The notes beneath the pieces were generated by a model, which saw nothing but the letters and a program-made list of their open reading frames with translations, searched no databases and was not told where the DNA came from. Of a DNA stretch of 64,000 bases, positions 16,858-25,319 are shown in pieces. The DNA comes from Bacillus sp. FJAT-14578. GTDB lineage: Bacteria; Bacillota; Bacilli; Bacillales; Bacillaceae_H. A program made the position numbers and the translations under genes. The stretch is from positions 372,001 through 436,000 of the forward strand of contig NZ_KI632505.1 of NCBI RefSeq assembly GCF_000504165.1, in the 5' to 3' direction. Positions within the stretch are counted from its first letter, which is position 1. The number at the start of each line of letters is the position of its first letter.

Positions 16858-17667
16858 TTAATTGATCCCTTTAAATCCATACTTTTCTAAAATCTTCATG
16901 GATGTTTCATTTTGAAGATAATCGTAGAATCGTTGCGCTTCTTTAGGATGGGTACTGTTCTTAATCACACCTAAAGGATAAATGATAGGTGCGTGAGTAT
17001 TGTCCTCTGCGGTTGCTGCAATTTTAACCTTCGGAGAAATCAATGCATCTGTTTTATAAACAATTCCTGCATCAACATTGTTCGTCTCTACATATGTAAG
17101 CACTTGACGTACATCTTTGGCATATACCACTTTCCCCTCAATCGCTTTCCAGACATTTAAATTGTCTAACGTTTCCTTAGCATATTGTCCTGCTGGCACA
17201 GCCTCTGGAGTACCAATGGAAATTTTATCTGTTTTGGTAAGGTCTTCGAATGTTTTGATTCCTTTATTAGAATCGTTTGGTACGACTAACACGAGTTCAT
17301 TTCCAACTAAATCTGTTCCTTTTGTCTTTTCGATTAATCCGTCTTGTACCAATTGATCAAATTTGTCCTCAGCGGCAGAGAAGAAGAGATCGACAGGTGC
17401 TCCTTGAGAGATTTGTTGTTGAAGTGCCCCTGAAGCTCCAAAGTTATAGTTTACAATCACATTAGGATGTTCCTTCTCAAAGCTTCCTTTAATATCATTT
17501 AAGGCATCCTGTAAGCTTGCGGCTGCTGAAATCGTCAATTCCACCTTCTTTTCAGTAACTTCTTGTTTCTTCTCCTCCGGATTTTCCGTTTGTTCACTGG
17601 TTGAACACCCAGACACTACTAGTAATAGTAGCATCATTGAGAAAAATAAAAGATATGGCTTTCTCAT
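16858..17667 (-). CDS. modA: Molybdate-binding lipoprotein, YvgL-like
   Basis: A 269-residue periplasmic-type binding protein with a lipobox VVSGCST around residue 21, so it is anchored to the outer face of the membrane. Motifs typical of ModA are TISAAASLQDALNDI, NFGASGALQQQI and AAEDKFDQL. It delivers molybdate (or tungstate) to the permease encoded 6 bp downstream. It is divergent from the regulator at 17815, with operator repeats between them. Confidence 0.9.
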   Translation of the reverse strand: MRKPYLLFFSMMLLLLVVSGCSTSEQTENPEEKKQEVTEKKVELTISAAASLQDALNDIKGSFEKEHPNVIVNYNFGASGALQQQISQGAPVDLFFSAAEDKFDQLVQDGLIEKTKGTDLVGNELVLVVPNDSNKGIKTFEDLTKTDKISIGTPEAVPAGQYAKETLDNLNVWKAIEGKVVYAKDVRQVLTYVETNNVDAGIVYKTDALISPKVKIAATAEDNTHAPIIYPLGVIKNSTHPKEAQRFYDYLQNETSMKILEKYGFKGIN

Positions 17668-17690
17668 TAGTCCTCTTCCTTCCTAAATAA

Positions 17691-17727
17691 TTATAACTAG
17701 TTATAACTAATTATAATTATTTATAAC
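17691..17727. promoter_or_regulatory. Helically phased operator repeats of the molybdate locus
   Basis: Four consecutive 10-bp units begin at 17691: ttataactag, ttataactaa, ttataattat and ttataac. The 10-bp phasing puts every copy on the same face of the helix. The array lies just upstream of modA, between it and the divergent regulator. It is probably the binding site of that regulator; the assignment is inference. Confidence 0.65.
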
Positions 17728-17814
17728 AAAAATGAACAGGAGAAATATTAGATGGGTCATTTTTTTAGTAATATGCTTTTTAACAGGTTGTAAGTTAAAA
17801 TAAAAAATGGAGGG

Positions 17815-18756
17815 ATGCAAATGCCAAAGGAGCTTTCCTATACGATTGAAGAGGTGTCACAGCTTTTAAAAGTATCGAAATTAACTCTATATGACCTGGT
17901 TAAAAAAGGGAAAATACCTGCATTCCGTGTAGGAAGACAGATGAGAATAGATGCAAAAGACTTGGACATTTATATAAATAGCCATAAAACGAATCAGAAT
18001 ACTGCATTGCCAGCCTCTAATGTCAATCCCCGCAGGAACGAAACAAAGGATTCCCATACCATTGTTATTAGCGGACAAGACCTAGTTTTAGATATTTTAG
18101 GTAAACACATTGAGAGAAATTCAACCTATAAACCATTAAGATCGTTCACAGGAAGTTTAAACAGCCTCATCTCCATGTACAATGGAGAATGTAATATCGT
18201 TAGCTTGCATTTATTTGACGGGGATACAGGCGAATATAATCTGCCATATATAAAAAAGATTTTGGTGGGCCAACCTTTTATTTTAATCAACCTTCTTTCA
18301 AGAAAAGCAGGCTTTTACGTTAAAAAGGGAAACCCTTTAAACCTCACCTCTTGGACTGACCTAAACCAGGAAAATGTGAAAATCATTAATAGAGAGAAAG
18401 GATCAGGAGCACGGATTCTTCTTGATGAACAACTCAGAATCAATGAAATTCCTTCCAGGAACATTAAGGGGTATGAGCATGAAGAAACCAACCATTTAAG
18501 CGTGGCTTCCGCCGTCTCCACTGGAATAGCGGATGTAGGAGTGGGCATTGAAAAAGCCGCTAAAATCGTTGGAATTGATTTTGTTCCATTAATTACTGAA
18601 CAATATGATCTGGTTATTCTAAAAATCCCCGAATCCGAACGACTCATTAGCATCGTTAAAGGGATTTTATCCTCCCCTCAGTTCCATTCGGAAGTTAACT
18701 CTCTAGGAGATTATGATACTTCTCAGACCGGAAAAATTATTTATGAAACATATTAA
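17815..18756 (+). CDS. Molybdate-responsive regulator with HTH and binding-protein domains, YvgK-like
   Basis: A 313-residue fusion. Residues 1-60 form an excisionase-type helix-turn-helix (YTIEEVSQLLKVSKLTLYDLVKKGKIPAFRVG), and residues 80-300 form a periplasmic-binding-protein fold (KKGNPLNLTSWTDL, NREKGSGARILLDEQL). This is the architecture of the YvgK family, which senses molybdate or a cofactor. It is divergent from modAB and probably binds the 10-bp repeats between them. The ATG at 17821, two codons in, is equally possible. Confidence 0.85.
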   Translation: MQMPKELSYTIEEVSQLLKVSKLTLYDLVKKGKIPAFRVGRQMRIDAKDLDIYINSHKTNQNTALPASNVNPRRNETKDSHTIVISGQDLVLDILGKHIERNSTYKPLRSFTGSLNSLISMYNGECNIVSLHLFDGDTGEYNLPYIKKILVGQPFILINLLSRKAGFYVKKGNPLNLTSWTDLNQENVKIINREKGSGARILLDEQLRINEIPSRNIKGYEHEETNHLSVASAVSTGIADVGVGIEKAAKIVGIDFVPLITEQYDLVILKIPESERLISIVKGILSSPQFHSEVNSLGDYDTSQTGKIIYETY

Positions 18757-19106
18757 AGAAGAAGGCTGCTTCGTTAGCCATTCCATGCAGCGCAAGGACA
18801 ATGCTGCGCCACAGAAAATGAAAGAATATTACGTTCTTTCATGGTAGTTGAAGAAAAAAATCAACAGTATTGTTAACAACGCCAAAATAAAAAAAGTGAT
18901 AAAAAAAGTTTAGAAACAGAAAATAAGGGTAAGGAGAAATTTATATACTGCCCCGGTTTAAATCAAATCACTTATCCATCTACAGAAGTTTACTGCTTAT
19001 TAGAGCGAAATCAAAACAAATGTAGTCAATTTTTGCATTTTCAACTATCATTAATAGTACGATTATCTTTTTACATAGATTTTAACGGAAAGGTTAGAGT
19101 GATGGT
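18757..19106. other. Non-coding gap
   Basis: No credible gene. A short GCAGCGC/GCTGCGC hairpin (about 18789-18812) may terminate the regulator gene. The right half is AT-rich and should hold the promoter of the next gene; I did not find convincing -35/-10 boxes. Confidence 0.4.
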
Positions 19107-20141
19107 ATGACACAGCAATTTGACAAGCAAGCCTCCATCAAAGTCAATAACTCAGCTTTTGCATGGGACTTAGAAAAGGGGCTGTTTCAATTTGAAGAAG
19201 CAGATGCGATGCTTTTTTGGGTCGACTCTGCTTTGAAAACTTTGTTTGATACCATTGAGGAGATTTCAGGCTCCGCACAAGCCGATTTGGTGTTCGAAAC
19301 GGCCGGCTATCGCACAGGTGAAATCGTCAGCACTTTTTACAAAGAGCAAAAGGGCCAATTGGCCAATATTTTAGAAATGCTGCCGAACATTTATGTGTCA
19401 GCGGGCTGGGGAAAGACGACCATTTCCTATGACGAGGATACTCAAACAGCGAGGATTCGAATTGAGAACGGTTGGGAAGATAAAGTAAGTAAAGCCCGGA
19501 ACCAAATGAAGCAAGGAACGTTTTTATTGGGGCATTGGGCAGGCGTATTCTCAGGCCTTCTCGGTCGTTCCATGTGGTATGAGTTAATATCGAGCCAGCT
19601 CCTTGGCGATTCTCTGTTGGAAATGAAAATTTCTCCGTCTTCCATCACACCGGCCGAAAATATTCGGGAAGCCGTTCGACGTGAAGAACAAACACAAATT
19701 GAGCGTCTGCAGCAGATGGTTGCCGAACAAACGAGTGAATTGCAGGCACTGTTAAAGGAAATTTCTTCTCCGCTTATACCTGTGGCCGATAATGTCATTG
19801 TCATTCCTCTCATTGGAAAATATGATGTGTGCCGTGCACAAGAGCTTATCGATAAAACCTTGCATTCCTTGCCTTCGTATCAGGTAAATCATTTAATTTT
19901 GGATTTAACGGCGATATCGGATGTAGATGATTTTACGGTTTCAACCATCAATCAGCTTGTGCAGGCGATCCGATTACTGGGCATCACCTCCATTTTGACT
20001 GGAATCTCTCCACAATTAAGCATGAAAATGATCGAATCGAGGTTTGAGTTGGGAGAAATCAAATGCTTTACCTCCCTTAAGCACGGCATTTATTACACAT
20101 TTGCCCAAAACGACATGATGATTTTACGGAAGAACCAATAG
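19107..20141 (+). CDS. V4R-type sensor domain fused to STAS domain, RsbR-like
   Basis: A 344-residue protein. The N-terminal 190 residues resemble a V4R (4-vinyl-reductase/XylR-N-like) ligand domain (VFETAGYRTGEIVSTFYKEQ). A short coiled coil (REEQTQIERLQQMVAEQ) leads to a C-terminal STAS domain (about 225-335, ending LLGITSILTGISPQ). RsbR paralogues of the stressosome share this C-terminus. The first phosphorylatable threonine of RsbR is replaced in DVDDFTV, but the one in LTGI is kept. It may feed an unknown signal into the general stress pathway. Confidence 0.75.
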   Translation: MTQQFDKQASIKVNNSAFAWDLEKGLFQFEEADAMLFWVDSALKTLFDTIEEISGSAQADLVFETAGYRTGEIVSTFYKEQKGQLANILEMLPNIYVSAGWGKTTISYDEDTQTARIRIENGWEDKVSKARNQMKQGTFLLGHWAGVFSGLLGRSMWYELISSQLLGDSLLEMKISPSSITPAENIREAVRREEQTQIERLQQMVAEQTSELQALLKEISSPLIPVADNVIVIPLIGKYDVCRAQELIDKTLHSLPSYQVNHLILDLTAISDVDDFTVSTINQLVQAIRLLGITSILTGISPQLSMKMIESRFELGEIKCFTSLKHGIYYTFAQNDMMILRKNQ

Positions 20142-20156
20142 CTTATACATAAGAAA

Positions 20157-20195
20157 AGGATTTGGAATTTAGTTGAATTCCAAATCCTTTTTCAT
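20157..20195. terminator. Bidirectional terminator
   Basis: AAAGGATTTGGAATT pairs with AATTCCAAATCCTTT across a short loop, between two convergent genes. Confidence 0.85.
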
Positions 20196-20203
20196 TAACT
20201 CCG

Positions 20204-20602
20204 TTATTTTAGTACTTTCACATAAAATGTACGTGTTCTCGGACCGTCAAACTCACAAAAATAAATGCCCTGCCATGTTCCAAGAAGCAGCTTGCCCTTT
20301 GTGACAATCACATGCTGGGAAGCTCCAATCGTGCTCGCCTTCATGTGTGCCGCCGTATTTCCTTCCATATGGCGATCGAGTTCATGATGCCACGGGTATA
20401 CTTCATCAAAACGGCGAATCATATCTTTTTTTACATCCGGATCAGCGTTTTCGTTAATCGTGATACCAGCCGTTGTATGGGGGCAATACACGATGACCGC
20501 CCCTTCTTCCATCCCATTTTCACGGACGAAAGACTGCACCTGTTCTGTTACATCAATCATTTGGTCTCGGTTGTTCGTTTGCAAGGTAAATCGTTTCAGC
20601 AT
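20204..20602 (-). CDS. YjbQ/UPF0047 family protein
   Basis: About 132 residues, the family's usual length when the ATG at 20602 (MLKRFTLQT) is used; it has GGAAG six bases upstream. The signature HTTAGITINENADP and the histidine in YPWHHELDRHMEGN are conserved metal or phosphate site residues. Family members show weak thiamine-phosphate synthase activity, but the cellular role is unknown. Confidence 0.85.
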   Translation of the reverse strand: MLKRFTLQTNNRDQMIDVTEQVQSFVRENGMEEGAVIVYCPHTTAGITINENADPDVKKDMIRRFDEVYPWHHELDRHMEGNTAAHMKASTIGASQHVIVTKGKLLLGTWQGIYFCEFDGPRTRTFYVKVLK

Positions 20603-20784
20603 CGTTTTCTTCCTTTCATCCATATGTGCTTCCTTCCATGTTACACCATCATCGAGACTGACCTCAACCTTTTGAATCGTTCCTTCCCCCGCGCTCCCTT
20701 CAATACTCCTGTATAGTGAAGCAATGCTTTCAGGGGAACGCCTTTCCAGTATCCTTGACTAACGGCCCCTCTCAAGGAGTAATA

Positions 20785-20842
20785 GTGTTATAAAGGAAAC
20801 TTCCATCAGTGGGGGTCTTACTGCCCGTTAATGCGGGATAAA
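20785..20842 (+). mobile_element. IS200/IS605-type TnpB 3'-end remnant, copy 1
   Basis: The plus strand reads KLPSVGVLLPVNAG and a stop, with the hairpin CCCGTTAATGCGGG over the last codons. The segment ACTGCCCGTTAATGCGGGAT recurs at about 36929-36948, and the upstream half recurs at 61541. I read these as right-end scars of IS605-type elements; the family assignment is inference. Confidence 0.4.
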
Positions 20843-20986
20843 AGTTTACTAGGACCATTTAAACAAAAAAATTTAGCCTACTAATAAAAATCGTTTATAA
20901 TGAATGAGTACCATCATTTTGTTTCCTGGGCAGTATCTTTACTCGCTCGCTTTCCATCTAAACTTGATTATTAATAGGTGATTTAA

Positions 20987-21934
20987 TTGATAAGAACTTT
21001 AGCTATCACACACGATTCCAACATCATTCAAGATGCTCCCTTAGAGGAATTAAGAAATCCTGTTATCAAATGGTATTGGGTAGACTTTAGTACACCAACT
21101 GAAGAAGAATCGAGAGCACTCCGAGATTTTTTTCAGTTTCATCCACTGGCCATCGAAGACTGCTTTCACTTCTTGCAGCGTCCAAAGCTTGATTATTATG
21201 AGGGGTATAATTTTTTGGTGCTTCATTCTTTAAACCCCAGGACCCTGTCAGCTGAAGAATTAGATATTTTCTGGAGCGATCAATATATGGTTACCTTCCA
21301 TCTGGAACCCTCTAAAGAAATCGATACGATTTGGGAAAGAATGCTAAAAACATCAACTGCCAAAAACCAAAATATCATTCATGTCCTCTATCAAATTTTA
21401 GATAAAGTCGTGGATCAATACTTTCCCAGTGTTTATCAAATTGAGGATAGCCTCATTCAACTTGAAGCGGAAGAAACATCCAGCCGCGGGACAGATGAAT
21501 TGTTTCAGATTCGCAGAGAATTAGTAACGCTGAGACGTACGGTTTTCCCCATGCGCGATCTTTTATATCGGATTCTAAATTCTGAGCGTATTCAGCTGCC
21601 AAAGAAAAATAAAGCTTATTTCACCGATATCTATGATCATTTACTTAAGCTCGCTGAAAGCATTGAGTCTAATCGCGAGTTAACAACAGATATTCGAGAC
21701 AGTTACATATCTTTAAACTCGAATCGCATGAATAACATTATGATGACATTAACCGTGATTACGACTATCTTTATGCCCCTGACTTTTATAGCTGGTATTT
21801 ATGGGATGAACTTTGAGCATATGCCTGAATTAACATGGCGTTACGGATATTTCATCGTTCTAGGGATTATGGCTGTCATCGGTCTATCTATGTTTTTTTG
21901 GTTTAAAGCCAAGGGCTGGTTTAAAAATAATTAA
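20987..21934 (+). CDS. corA: CorA-family magnesium/divalent cation channel
   Basis: A 315-residue CorA with a large cytosolic N-terminal domain and two C-terminal helices. The pore signature YGMNF is followed by EHMPE, the extracellular loop. It starts with TTG behind GGTGAT. CorA passively admits Mg2+, and sometimes Co2+ or Zn2+, along the membrane potential. It is monocistronic, with a dispersed hairpin repeat directly after the stop. Confidence 0.9.
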   Translation: MIRTLAITHDSNIIQDAPLEELRNPVIKWYWVDFSTPTEEESRALRDFFQFHPLAIEDCFHFLQRPKLDYYEGYNFLVLHSLNPRTLSAEELDIFWSDQYMVTFHLEPSKEIDTIWERMLKTSTAKNQNIIHVLYQILDKVVDQYFPSVYQIEDSLIQLEAEETSSRGTDELFQIRRELVTLRRTVFPMRDLLYRILNSERIQLPKKNKAYFTDIYDHLLKLAESIESNRELTTDIRDSYISLNSNRMNNIMMTLTVITTIFMPLTFIAGIYGMNFEHMPELTWRYGYFIVLGIMAVIGLSMFFWFKAKGWFKNN

Positions 21935-21936
21935 AA

Positions 21937-22095
21937 GGACGACTCAACAAGCATAAAAAGCATACCTGTTAAGTCATCCTCCTGAAAGGACCTGTCATGA
22001 AAATCCCGGAAAATCAAGGATTTTTTGACGGATCCTTTCGGTAAAAACTAATTTTTGCTGCCTGTTTAGGACTTATCGGGCAGCTACTTTTTGTT
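21937..22095 (+). repeat. Dispersed hairpin repeat, copy A
   Basis: Hairpin 1 runs from GGACGACTCAACA to the returning TTAAGTCATCC, then TCCTGAAAGG. Hairpin 2 pairs GGACCTGTCA with TGACGGATCC. A tail follows: GTAAAAACTAATTTTTG and GGACTTATCGGGCAGCTAC. Order and wording match copies B (34316-34480) and C (5020-5131 plus 6714-6766). It follows corA directly and may act as its terminator. Confidence 0.7.
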
Positions 22096-22148
22096 AATAA
22101 ATCAAACGAAAGATATAAGGATTCCACAGATCTTTTTCTTTGAATCCA

Positions 22149-22274
22149 CTATTTAGTATCATCTGTTGACACATCATTTTCATCCTTTGTAGGACCACCA
22201 TATAGTTGGTTAATTTCTTTAGCCACTTCATCTAAAAACTCATCAGACAACAAAGGACCATTTTCCTTAGACAT
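22149..22274 (-). CDS. 41-residue acidic peptide with Gly-Gly, possible leader peptide
   Basis: The ATG at 22274 is preceded by AGGAGGAATGAC, an excellent ribosome site for so short a frame. The peptide reads LLSDEFLDEVAKEINQLYGG in its first two thirds and ends in an acidic tail. The helix followed by GG is reminiscent of double-glycine leader peptides, but no processing or modification gene is nearby. I do not recognise it. Confidence 0.4.
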   Translation of the reverse strand: MSKENGPLLSDEFLDEVAKEINQLYGGPTKDENDVSTDDTK

Positions 22275-22307
22275 GTCATTCCTCCTATCTTATCTTGATA
22301 TGATTAA

Positions 22308-22409
22308 TTATTGTTCACTCATGAAGTAATATCCTGCTTTACCAAAATAACCAGGATTCCAAGGATTTAATCTTTCACATAAAAATTTCCCTTTACTTTC
22401 CTGGAACAT
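22308..22409 (-). other. Short ORF or gene tail upstream of the 41-residue peptide
   Basis: The minus strand encodes CERLNPWNPGYFGKAGYYFM before a stop at 22308. The frame stays open to about 22440 without a good start or ribosome site, so it may be the 3' end of a lost gene or a peptide gene with an unusual start. Aromatic- and Gly-rich. No family recognised. Confidence 0.3.
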
Positions 22410-22441
22410 GGGAGTATGATAATCAACAGTTTCAAATTTCT

Positions 22442-22585
22442 AAATCGCTGAAACCATATGGTACGGGGGAACCGTTTTTGTGGATGGTGTCATCATCCAA
22501 GGGGTGAATCCTTTCAAGGTAGGGCTACTCAAAGGCCCGAATCCGACAGCTAACTCCGTAAGCGTTATATGAGAAGGAAGGTGAA
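22442..22585 (+). promoter_or_regulatory. c-di-AMP riboswitch (ydaO/yuaA type)
   Basis: The conserved elements are in order: ACGGGGGAACCG, then GGGGTGAATCCTTTC, AAGGTAGGGC, CCCGAATCCGACAGCTAA and CTCCGTAAGCG. This is the classic ydaO motif that binds two c-di-AMP molecules and turns the downstream gene off when potassium is plentiful. A terminator follows at 22607-22648, then kimA. Confidence 0.93.
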
Positions 22586-22606
22586 GCTTGTGAGACAAAA
22601 AATTTG

Positions 22607-22649
22607 ATGTCTGCAGGTCTATTAACCATGACTTGCAGGCATTTTTTTA
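22607..22649 (+). terminator. Riboswitch-controlled terminator ahead of kimA
   Basis: ATGTCTGCAGGT pairs with ACTTGCAGGCAT, followed by seven T. It forms the expression platform of the c-di-AMP riboswitch. Confidence 0.85.
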
Positions 22650-22737
22650 TTTTATGAATAAAAATTGTTTGCTGTGTTTAAATTGTTATTCCATTAAAAG
22701 GGAAATATAAAAGAATAAAACTTTCGGATGGTGAACA

Positions 22738-24567
22738 TTGGTGATTTCTTCCATAAAGAGATTTTTAATTGGGCGACCATTAAAATCAACTGAACTAGGA
22801 GAACAGAAGCTCAACAAAACAAAAGCATTGGCCATCCTTTCTTCCGATGCTTTATCATCGGTTGCGTATGGGCCAGAACAAATATTGATTGTCCTAATAA
22901 CAATTGGTGCGGCGGCATTTTGGTATTCTATTCCTATCGCGATTGGGGTATTAATCCTATTAGCGGCTCTCATTTTGTCTTATCGGCAAATCATCTTTGC
23001 GTATCCTCACGGCGGAGGAGCTTATGTGGTATCAAAGAACAATTTGGGCGTAAACCCCGGATTAATAGCTGGAGGCTCCTTGCTGGTGGACTATATTTTA
23101 ACTGTGGCAGTAAGTGTGTCTGCGGGTACGGATGCCATAACATCTGCTTTTCCTGCTTTACATAATTATAATGTGCCCATTGCTATTATATTTGTGGTTT
23201 TTCTTACCATCTTGAACTTAAGAGGCGTTACGGAGTCTGCCTCTATTTTAGCTTATCCGGTTTACTTATTTGTTTTAGCGTTATTCATATTAATCGGTGT
23301 GGGGATGTACAATATTGCAACAGGTCAGGTTTCACCTGATTTACATACATCAATCGGGACACCGATAGCAGGAATCAGTTTATTCATCCTTCTGAGAGCC
23401 TTTGCATCAGGGAGTTCTGCTTTGACGGGAGTTGAAGCCATTTCCAATGCCATTCCGAACTTTAAAGACCCAGCTCCGAATAATGCTGCTAAAACATTAA
23501 TTGCGATGGGTTTCTTGCTCGCATTGTTATTTTCCGGAATCGTCTATTTAGCCTACTATTATGGTATTGCTCCCAGTGCAGAAGTAACGGTTGTCTCACA
23601 AATAGCAGAAGAAATATTCGGACGAAATTTTATGTATTTCTTTATTCAAGGAACAACCGCATTGATACTAATTCTTGCCGCAAACACTGGCTATACTGCC
23701 TTTCCTTTGCTGGCAGTGAATCTTGCAAAAGATAAGTTTATTCCAAGAATGTTTCTAGCGAGAGGAGACCGGCTGGGGTACTCCAATGGAATTATCATAC
23801 TTGCTCTTGCATCAATCATTCTCATTATTGCTTTTAAAGGACAAACGGAACATCTTATCCCGCTTTATGCAGTAGGAGTATTTATTCCATTTACATTATC
23901 TCAGACGGGAATGATGGTGAAATGGATTCGCGAAAAGCCCGAAGGCTGGATTCCAAAATTAATTACTAACTCAATCGGTGCTATTATAAGCTTTACCGTC
24001 ACTTTAATTTTCTTTTTAACGAAATTCGCGCAAGTTTGGTCGATCTTAGTTTTTCTGCCGATTATCATTTATCTTTTTCATCGAATTAAAAAACATTATG
24101 AAGCAGTCGGTGATCAATTAAGACTGACGACTTGTGAGCCTGCCATGCCGATTGAAGGAAATGTAATCATTGTACCAGTAGCGGGTATAACTCATGTAGT
24201 AGAAAACTCATTAAACTATGCTAAATCTCTCTCAGCACATCAGGTGATTGCCGTTTATGTTTCTTTTGAAAGAGAAGATGAGAAGAAGTTTGAAGAAAAG
24301 TGGAAGAAATGGCAGCCTGACATTAGATTGGTGACGCTGCATTCTCATTATAGAAGCATCATTCATCCGCTGACCAAATTTGTGGATACCGTTGAACATA
24401 AAGCGAGTGAATCGAACTACCGGGTCACGGTAATCATTCCGCAATTTATTGTTAAGAAAGGCTGGCACAATATTCTTCATAATCAATCGAGTTTACTGAT
24501 TCGTGCCTTCTTACTTTATCGGAGAAACGTAGTGATTACTACTGTACCTTATCATTTAAAAAAATAA
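22738..24567 (+). CDS. kimA: High-affinity potassium transporter, KimA-type
   Basis: A 609-residue APC-superfamily transporter, the length of Bacillus subtilis KimA. It has twelve hydrophobic segments (about 30-440) and a cytosolic C-terminal domain (about 455-609). SSDALSSVAYGPEQILIVL is the family signature at the first helix. It imports K+ with protons. Control by c-di-AMP is shown by the riboswitch and terminator directly upstream. The start is TTG at 22738 or the adjacent GTG at 22741. Confidence 0.92.
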   Translation: MVISSIKRFLIGRPLKSTELGEQKLNKTKALAILSSDALSSVAYGPEQILIVLITIGAAAFWYSIPIAIGVLILLAALILSYRQIIFAYPHGGGAYVVSKNNLGVNPGLIAGGSLLVDYILTVAVSVSAGTDAITSAFPALHNYNVPIAIIFVVFLTILNLRGVTESASILAYPVYLFVLALFILIGVGMYNIATGQVSPDLHTSIGTPIAGISLFILLRAFASGSSALTGVEAISNAIPNFKDPAPNNAAKTLIAMGFLLALLFSGIVYLAYYYGIAPSAEVTVVSQIAEEIFGRNFMYFFIQGTTALILILAANTGYTAFPLLAVNLAKDKFIPRMFLARGDRLGYSNGIIILALASIILIIAFKGQTEHLIPLYAVGVFIPFTLSQTGMMVKWIREKPEGWIPKLITNSIGAIISFTVTLIFFLTKFAQVWSILVFLPIIIYLFHRIKKHYEAVGDQLRLTTCEPAMPIEGNVIIVPVAGITHVVENSLNYAKSLSAHQVIAVYVSFEREDEKKFEEKWKKWQPDIRLVTLHSHYRSIIHPLTKFVDTVEHKASESNYRVTVIIPQFIVKKGWHNILHNQSSLLIRAFLLYRRNVVITTVPYHLKK

Positions 24568-24590
24568 AAATGGTTAAAGTATTTATAAGG

Positions 24591-24620
24591 AAAAAGACCG
24601 AGACAAAACTCGGTCTTTTT
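24591..24620. terminator. Bidirectional terminator
   Basis: AAAAAGACCGAG pairs with CTCGGTCTTTTT across six bases, between convergent kimA and the DUF420 gene. Confidence 0.9.
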
Positions 24621-24633
24621 CCTTGCGCTTTTC

Positions 24634-25185
24634 TTAATAATACGGCGAGATCATTAAATAGACGAGAACACCGGTAAAGCTGACATAAAGCCAAATCGGC
24701 ATACTCCAGCGGACGATTTTACGATGTTTTTCCACTTGATTGGTCACACCCCAAATAAGCGAAAATAACGCAAGCGGAACGATAAGAGCTGCTAATACAC
24801 TATGCGTAATCAAGATGAAGAAATAAACGGAACGTAAAACCCCTTCTCCGCCGTAGCGTGTCGTTTCAGTGGATAAATAATGATAAGAAAGATACGATAC
24901 GCAAAACAGCAGCGTCGTCGTAAAAGCAGCAAAGATGAAGCGCTTATGGACGGTAATGTTTTTCTTTTTGATCGCGTACAAAGCCGCACATAAAAAGATG
25001 AACGTAAAGCTGTTCAACACCGCGTTTATTCTTGGAAAAATCGTCAAATCAAACGTGACTTCCCCGCGATAGCCAATCGGCGAAAAAAACAATAATAGAA
25101 TGATAGCATTGACGACAATGGAAAGACCGACGACAAGAGGCGTGTAGTTGCGATTATTCTTAGGTGTCTGGATCGTGTTGTTCAT
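24634..25185 (-). CDS. DUF420 membrane protein, CtaM/YozB-like
   Basis: A 183-residue protein with five hydrophobic helices and conserved histidines in VHKRFIFAA, SYHYLS and ITHSVLA, the DUF420 pattern. CtaM in Firmicutes is needed to mature aa3-type cytochrome oxidase, and YozB is the Bacillus subtilis paralogue. It is monocistronic and followed by a bidirectional terminator. Family assignment is firm; which of the two paralogues it is remains open. Confidence 0.82.
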   Translation of the reverse strand: MNNTIQTPKNNRNYTPLVVGLSIVVNAIILLLFFSPIGYRGEVTFDLTIFPRINAVLNSFTFIFLCAALYAIKKKNITVHKRFIFAAFTTTLLFCVSYLSYHYLSTETTRYGGEGVLRSVYFFILITHSVLAALIVPLALFSLIWGVTNQVEKHRKIVRWSMPIWLYVSFTGVLVYLMISPYY

Positions 25186-25319
25186 AGTAAACCTCCTCTA
25201 CATTCTCGTGAAAAATTCACATACCTCCACTATAGTTTGTTCACCTTCATTAAACAATGGCTTTGCCTCATTTGAGCTAAAATGTTCACAATCTCATGTC
25301 TCCCGGTTGAAAGCTTCCT

